Origin: Spartinivicinus ruber
GTDB lineage: Bacteria; Pseudomonadota; Gammaproteobacteria; Pseudomonadales; Zooshikellaceae
Assembly: GCF_011009015.1 (NCBI RefSeq)
Contig: NZ_CP048878.1
Span: 1,959,001-2,023,000, forward strand
Direction: 5' to 3'
Length of the DNA: 64,000 bases
The translations under genes and the position numbers were made by a program. This document shows positions 60,527 to 64,000 of this stretch, piece after piece; position 1 is the first letter of the stretch; each line of letters opens with the position of its first letter. The notes under the pieces are model-generated. The model saw only the letters and a list, made by a program, of their open reading frames with translations. It searched no databases and was not told the origin of the DNA.

Positions 60527-62412
60527 TCGTTATACAAGATAGTTATCATCGGATTAATAGAAAACTCATTCCTGCTATTCACTGTGCTATGCATCATCGT
60601 GGTCCAGATGGCTGTGCTCATTATTATCAGCCTGATTTATTGATGTGTCATAATCGTTTAGCGATTGAGGGTGCTAAAGAAGATTTACAGCCGCTATATA
60701 GTGCAGACGGCCAATATATTGCGGTAGTTAATGGTGAGCTGTACCCGTATCAAGCTCTTCGGCAATCACTTCAACAGAAAGGCTATCAATTTCAAACTCA
60801 ATGCGACAGTGAATTGGTTATTGCACTTTATCAATGCTATGGACTTGACTTTGTCCATCATTTGCGTGGAGAGTTTGCGTTAGTACTTTGGGATAAAAAG
60901 CAAGCATTAATAATTGCCGTGCGTGATCGGTTTGGGATTAAGCCATTGTTATATGGCCAAGCAGAATATGGAGAAAAAAATAGTAGTAACAAGCATGTGC
61001 GTTGGTATTTAGGCTCTGAAGCAAAAGCATTATTTGCAGCAGGGTTTGTCAGAAAATGGAGTCAACAGGGATTAGCGGAAAGCTTCAGCCACCAATATTT
61101 ATTACCAGGTAGCAGTTTATTTTCTGGTTTAAAGCAATTACCCCCTGGCCATATGTTGCTTATCAAACAAGGTAATGCTCAATTGTATCAGTATTGGATA
61201 ATGGACTTTTCACAAAAGTCAAAACCGGAACAGACACTTGAACGCATTATTCAGGCTATCAATATTCGTATACCTTCACAAAAACGTTGCGCCTTTAGCT
61301 TAAGTGGTGGATTAGATTCCAGTGCTATTGTCGCATTAGCTGCTAGAGAATTAACTTATGAACCAGATTGTTATAGTGTTGCTTTTGATGAGAATGATTA
61401 TAACGAATATCAGTTAGCTCAACAGTTCGCTAAACAACAAGGTTATCGTTTGCATCAGGTTAAGGTTAGTAGAGACGACCTAATTGATTATATTGAAGAT
61501 GCGGCATATTTTTCAGAAGGGTTAGCGATTAATGGTCAGTATGTGGGAAAATTTTTGTTAAATAAAGCAATAGCAATTGACGGCTTTAAAGTGGTGATGT
61601 CTGGTGAAGGTGCTGATGAGGCATTTATGGGGTATGCACACTTACTACAAGATTATTGTCGTCATGAGCTGGTGGGTAGTGAAAGTAAAGATAAACTTGC
61701 TCAGCTGACAACAACACACTCGTTACAAGCAGGATTAATGCTTGCTGATAATCATGATAAAAAAAAGTTTAATCAGTTTGTTCCTAGTTTTTTAGCAGCA
61801 AAATTTAATTTTATCCAAATACTGGGTGAACTCTTTAAGGGGGAATTTGCTGATGCCACTAATCAACATTTTTACCAAAAGCGCTTATTAGCCAAGTATT
61901 CGAACAAACTGCCTCCTAGTCAACTAGCAAATTTAATCTGGACTGAGCTTGCATTGGCTAATTATATTTTGCGTACCTTAGGCGATGGAATGGAAATGGC
62001 TTTTTCAATCGAAGGCCGACTACCCTTTTTGGATCACCAACTATTTACATTTGCTGCAGGATTGAGTACTGAAAGCAAACTTAATAGCTTGAATACTAAG
62101 CAAGTTTTGCGTGAAAGTTTAGCTGGTGTATTGCCAAGTGCCATCATCAATAGGCAAAAACATCCATTTATTGCACCACCTATCTTGAGCGGATTGAGCT
62201 ACTCGCGTTATGAAAGAATTATTGATTGTTTATCAACCGAATCATTTAAGTATAACCCTGTGTTTGATCAAGCAAAAGTATTACGCTGGCTAAAGGAAGG
62301 GTGGGTAGCTCCTGTGTCCGAGCAAAAACGGCGAGACCCTGTTTTAATGATGCTACTGTCATTTGCTGCACTACAAAATCGTTTTAAATTAACTGATATG
62401 GAGCTATGTTAG
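60514..62412 (+). CDS. Asparagine synthetase B-like glutamine amidotransferase
   Basis: 632 residues. The N-terminal Ntn glutaminase begins with Cys2 (MCGLVVIQDS) and includes HHRGPDGCAHYY, HNRLAIEG and NGELYPYQALRQ. The C-terminal synthetase domain has the ATP pyrophosphatase P-loop FSLSGGLDSSAIVALAARE (about 264-282), MSGEGADEAFMGYAHLL (about 365) and GDGMEMAFSIEGRLPFLDHQ. It should transfer ammonia from glutamine to an adenylated carboxylate. It is embedded in an operon with a dehydrogenase, a methyltransferase and a dioxygenase-like gene, so a dedicated biosynthetic amidation is more likely than housekeeping asparagine supply. Its start and stop overlap its neighbours. Confidence 0.85.
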   Translation: MCGLVVIQDSYHRINRKLIPAIHCAMHHRGPDGCAHYYQPDLLMCHNRLAIEGAKEDLQPLYSADGQYIAVVNGELYPYQALRQSLQQKGYQFQTQCDSELVIALYQCYGLDFVHHLRGEFALVLWDKKQALIIAVRDRFGIKPLLYGQAEYGEKNSSNKHVRWYLGSEAKALFAAGFVRKWSQQGLAESFSHQYLLPGSSLFSGLKQLPPGHMLLIKQGNAQLYQYWIMDFSQKSKPEQTLERIIQAINIRIPSQKRCAFSLSGGLDSSAIVALAARELTYEPDCYSVAFDENDYNEYQLAQQFAKQQGYRLHQVKVSRDDLIDYIEDAAYFSEGLAINGQYVGKFLLNKAIAIDGFKVVMSGEGADEAFMGYAHLLQDYCRHELVGSESKDKLAQLTTTHSLQAGLMLADNHDKKKFNQFVPSFLAAKFNFIQILGELFKGEFADATNQHFYQKRLLAKYSNKLPPSQLANLIWTELALANYILRTLGDGMEMAFSIEGRLPFLDHQLFTFAAGLSTESKLNSLNTKQVLRESLAGVLPSAIINRQKHPFIAPPILSGLSYSRYERIIDCLSTESFKYNPVFDQAKVLRWLKEGWVAPVSEQKRRDPVLMMLLSFAALQNRFKLTDMELC

Positions 62413-63185
62413 TGTTTGGTTGCTCCCAAAAAAAATGGTGGTACCAGCTATACGACAAGAACTTAGCTGATATTTTGTTAGAAAATACTGACTCGCTAAA
62501 TGCTAAAAAAATAATAAATTTTTTACAGCAGGAGCTTGGTTTACATTCTGGTCAGAAAGTTTTAGATCAATGTTGTGGCACTGGTCGGCTCGCATTGCAA
62601 CTTGCGAAACAACATGAAGTAGTTGGTGTTGATATAGTCCCTGAATATATTGAGCTTGCAGCCAAAAAAGCCAATAAACATAAACTGGAAATACAGCTTT
62701 ATTGTGATGATGCTTTTAACTTCGCTTTACCAAAGACAGCAGATGTAGCCATCAATTGGTGGACAAGTTTTGGCTATACGGCAGATGATAACCTTAACCT
62801 ACAGATGATTAACCGAGCCTATGAATCTTTAAAAGTAGAGGGCCATTTTGCCTTGGACTTTATGAATGTGCCTAAGCTATATCGAGATTTTCAAGCTGAT
62901 GTGATGACAAAAATCAAAAGGAATAATAACTGTGAGGAACTTGTGCTTGTTCGGCATAGTGAGATCGACTTTGAGCATGATATTCTCAAAAAAGATTGGT
63001 ACTACTTTATAGAAGAAGGTGAACGTGTTCATTATCAGAGTGAAGTAAAGTTGTATTCTCCTGCTCAACTGATGTCATTATTTGAAGTGGCTGGCTTTTC
63101 TCGGGTGAGATTATTTGGTGATGTTGATGGGCAGCCATTGTCGTTGGATAGTCCAAGGTGCATTGTAGTAGGACAGCGGCTATGA
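62406..63185 (+). CDS. Class I SAM-dependent methyltransferase
   Basis: 259 residues. Motif I is KVLDQCCGTGRLALQLAKQ (about 53-71), the acidic end of beta2 is VVGVDIVPEYIEL, motif post-I region CDDAFNFALPKTADVAINWW, and beta5 HFALDFMNVPKLYRDF. The QCCGTGR loop is complete. The C-terminal part (YYFIEEGERVHYQSEVKLYS, PAQLMSLFEVAGFSRVRLFG) is typical of small-molecule methyltransferases. Its start overlaps the amidotransferase stop by 7 bp and its stop overlaps the next ATG in ATGA, so the set is translationally coupled. Confidence 0.85.
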   Translation: MLVFGCSQKKWWYQLYDKNLADILLENTDSLNAKKIINFLQQELGLHSGQKVLDQCCGTGRLALQLAKQHEVVGVDIVPEYIELAAKKANKHKLEIQLYCDDAFNFALPKTADVAINWWTSFGYTADDNLNLQMINRAYESLKVEGHFALDFMNVPKLYRDFQADVMTKIKRNNNCEELVLVRHSEIDFEHDILKKDWYYFIEEGERVHYQSEVKLYSPAQLMSLFEVAGFSRVRLFGDVDGQPLSLDSPRCIVVGQRL

Positions 63186-64000
63186 TCAACATTATTACTC
63201 ATGATTATGTTGTTACAAACAATGAAGTATGGAGGAGCAGTCTATATCAAGGGGAAATATATAAGCTACCCGCCAATCAAACTTCGCTTGACCTAGTGAA
63301 TTCTGTTCAGCAATTATTATTGGAAACATTTAAGGTTGATGTGTTTGGTTTTAGTGAGTTGGTAAATATCCATAGCCTATTATCTGAAGCTGATTTTTTT
63401 GCTGGTATGAAGTGCATTCGACGTAAACTTTTTGAACAACAAAAATATAATGGGCTATTGTCAGATTTCTTGTTAAGTTTGGGTTTTAAGTCAGGTGAGG
63501 TGGCTTTTTAACCACTTAGGCTACGTGCTATTCGCCATAATGTACATCTCCCAGAGCAAGCAAAAGCAGTTTATTATCTCTATCGAGATACTTGGTATGG
63601 GCATGGTCAAAGTGTAATTGTTGGTTGGTTGCCTTTACATGATCAAGCCAGCCATCAAACATTTGAAATTTATCCAGATTGGTTTAGCCAGTCTGTACCA
63701 AACAATTCTGAAGTATTTAACTATGACCAATGGCGTAGTGGTAATAATCATAAAATAATTGGCTGGCAAAAAAAAGATACTGGTTTGTCGGCTGTTTATC
63801 CCCAATCTACGACAGATGTAATATTAGGAAAGCGAATAAATATTTGCTGTAAGCAAGCTGAAGTTTTATTTTTTTCTGGTGCGCACTATCACCGTACACT
63901 TAAGCAAACACGTAACCTGTCACGTTTTAGTATTGACTTTCGCTTAGTTTATTTGATAGATGAACAACAGCACTTGGGTGCGCCAAATGTTGATAATCGT
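63182..64000 (+). pseudogene. Dioxygenase-like (phytanoyl-CoA-dioxygenase-type) gene with in-frame TAA; continues past window
   Basis: It starts MINIITHDYVVTNNEVW in ATGA overlap with the methyltransferase. After 109 codons (LGFKSGEVAF) there is a TAA at 63509-63511, but the same frame then continues open for 163 codons to the window end: PLRLRAIRHNVHLPEQ, YYLYRDTWYGHGQSVIVGW, FEIYPDWFSQSVPNNSEVF and LFFSGAHYHRTLKQTRNLSR, then FSIDFRLVYL and GAPNVDNR. The second part has the double-stranded beta-helix look of non-heme iron dioxygenases, with a likely ligand His in FSGAHYH. Without the stop it would be one protein. Recent nonsense mutation, recoding or base-call error are all possible. Confidence 0.65.

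Noticed and set aside
1-64000. tRNA, rRNA or classical riboswitch
   Set aside because: I looked for cloverleaf ends, CCA-type acceptor stems and well-known riboswitch cores by eye and found none. A covariance-model search was not possible.

Overview
The window comes from an AT-rich gammaproteobacterium. IHF-beta, aspartase, a FixJ-type regulator, a VxrAB-like two-component system and Fur-box-like operators all fit. The mix of many insertion sequences, secreted proteins and decayed phage genes recalls marine, host-associated Oceanospirillales such as Zooshikella, Spartinivicinus or Endozoicomonas. That placement is an impression, not a measurement. No rRNA, tRNA or CRISPR array was seen.

Region by region. 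(1) 1-14.5 kb is an accessory graveyard. It holds an orphan S74 tail-fibre chaperone domain with a signal peptide, decayed phage genes (3TM holin, Mor-like activator, gp6-like connector, amidase endolysin), IS1 and IS3 remnants, an intact IS3 element in a duplicated gene tail, and a 752-residue toxin-like protein with a cholera-toxin-type ADP-ribosyltransferase signature. (2) 14.5-22.5 kb is mostly ordinary chromosome: an acetyltransferase-like protein, a potassium channel, response regulators, an eIF2B-like protein, aspA, a glutathione S-transferase, a Fur-box-preceded 34-residue membrane protein and ihfB. A run of hairpins at 16.0 kb may be a small RNA. (3) 23-27 kb is a three-gene set: a ferritin-like protein with a 10-cysteine tail, a DUF692 multinuclear iron oxidase (MNIO) and a DUF2063 partner. 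It looks like a bufferin/RiPP-type peptide-modification cassette with an unusually large substrate. (4) 27-31.4 kb is a vxrABC-like sensor operon followed by a GH5 glycosidase. (5) 31.5-46 kb carries metabolic and envelope genes: LysR/DUF1330, an alpha/beta hydrolase, an L,D-transpeptidase, a Lys-C-like secreted protease, and an M48 protease in an operon with three AIM24-like proteins.

(6) 46.2-50.3 kb is a nested transposon island. IS630 lies inside an IS1595 transposase gene, ISNCY sits at the IS1595 end, and the whole block splits the loop of a perfect palindrome that was probably the shared terminator of two convergent genes. (7) 50.3-52.2 kb has two secreted proteins, one with hemoglobin-interacting-type repeats, beside a near-consensus Fur box. 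(8) 52.4-59.4 kb is a retron-like defence locus: a WGR/HEAT-repeat protein, a SWIM zinc-finger protein, a structured non-coding region with a long hairpin (candidate msr-msd), and a retron-type reverse transcriptase with a C-terminal membrane anchor. It resembles the type XIII retron layout. (9) 59.6-64 kb is a tightly overlapping operon of unknown biosynthetic purpose: a short zinc dehydrogenase, an asparagine synthetase-like amidotransferase, a methyltransferase and a dioxygenase-like gene carrying an in-frame TAA. It runs off the window end.
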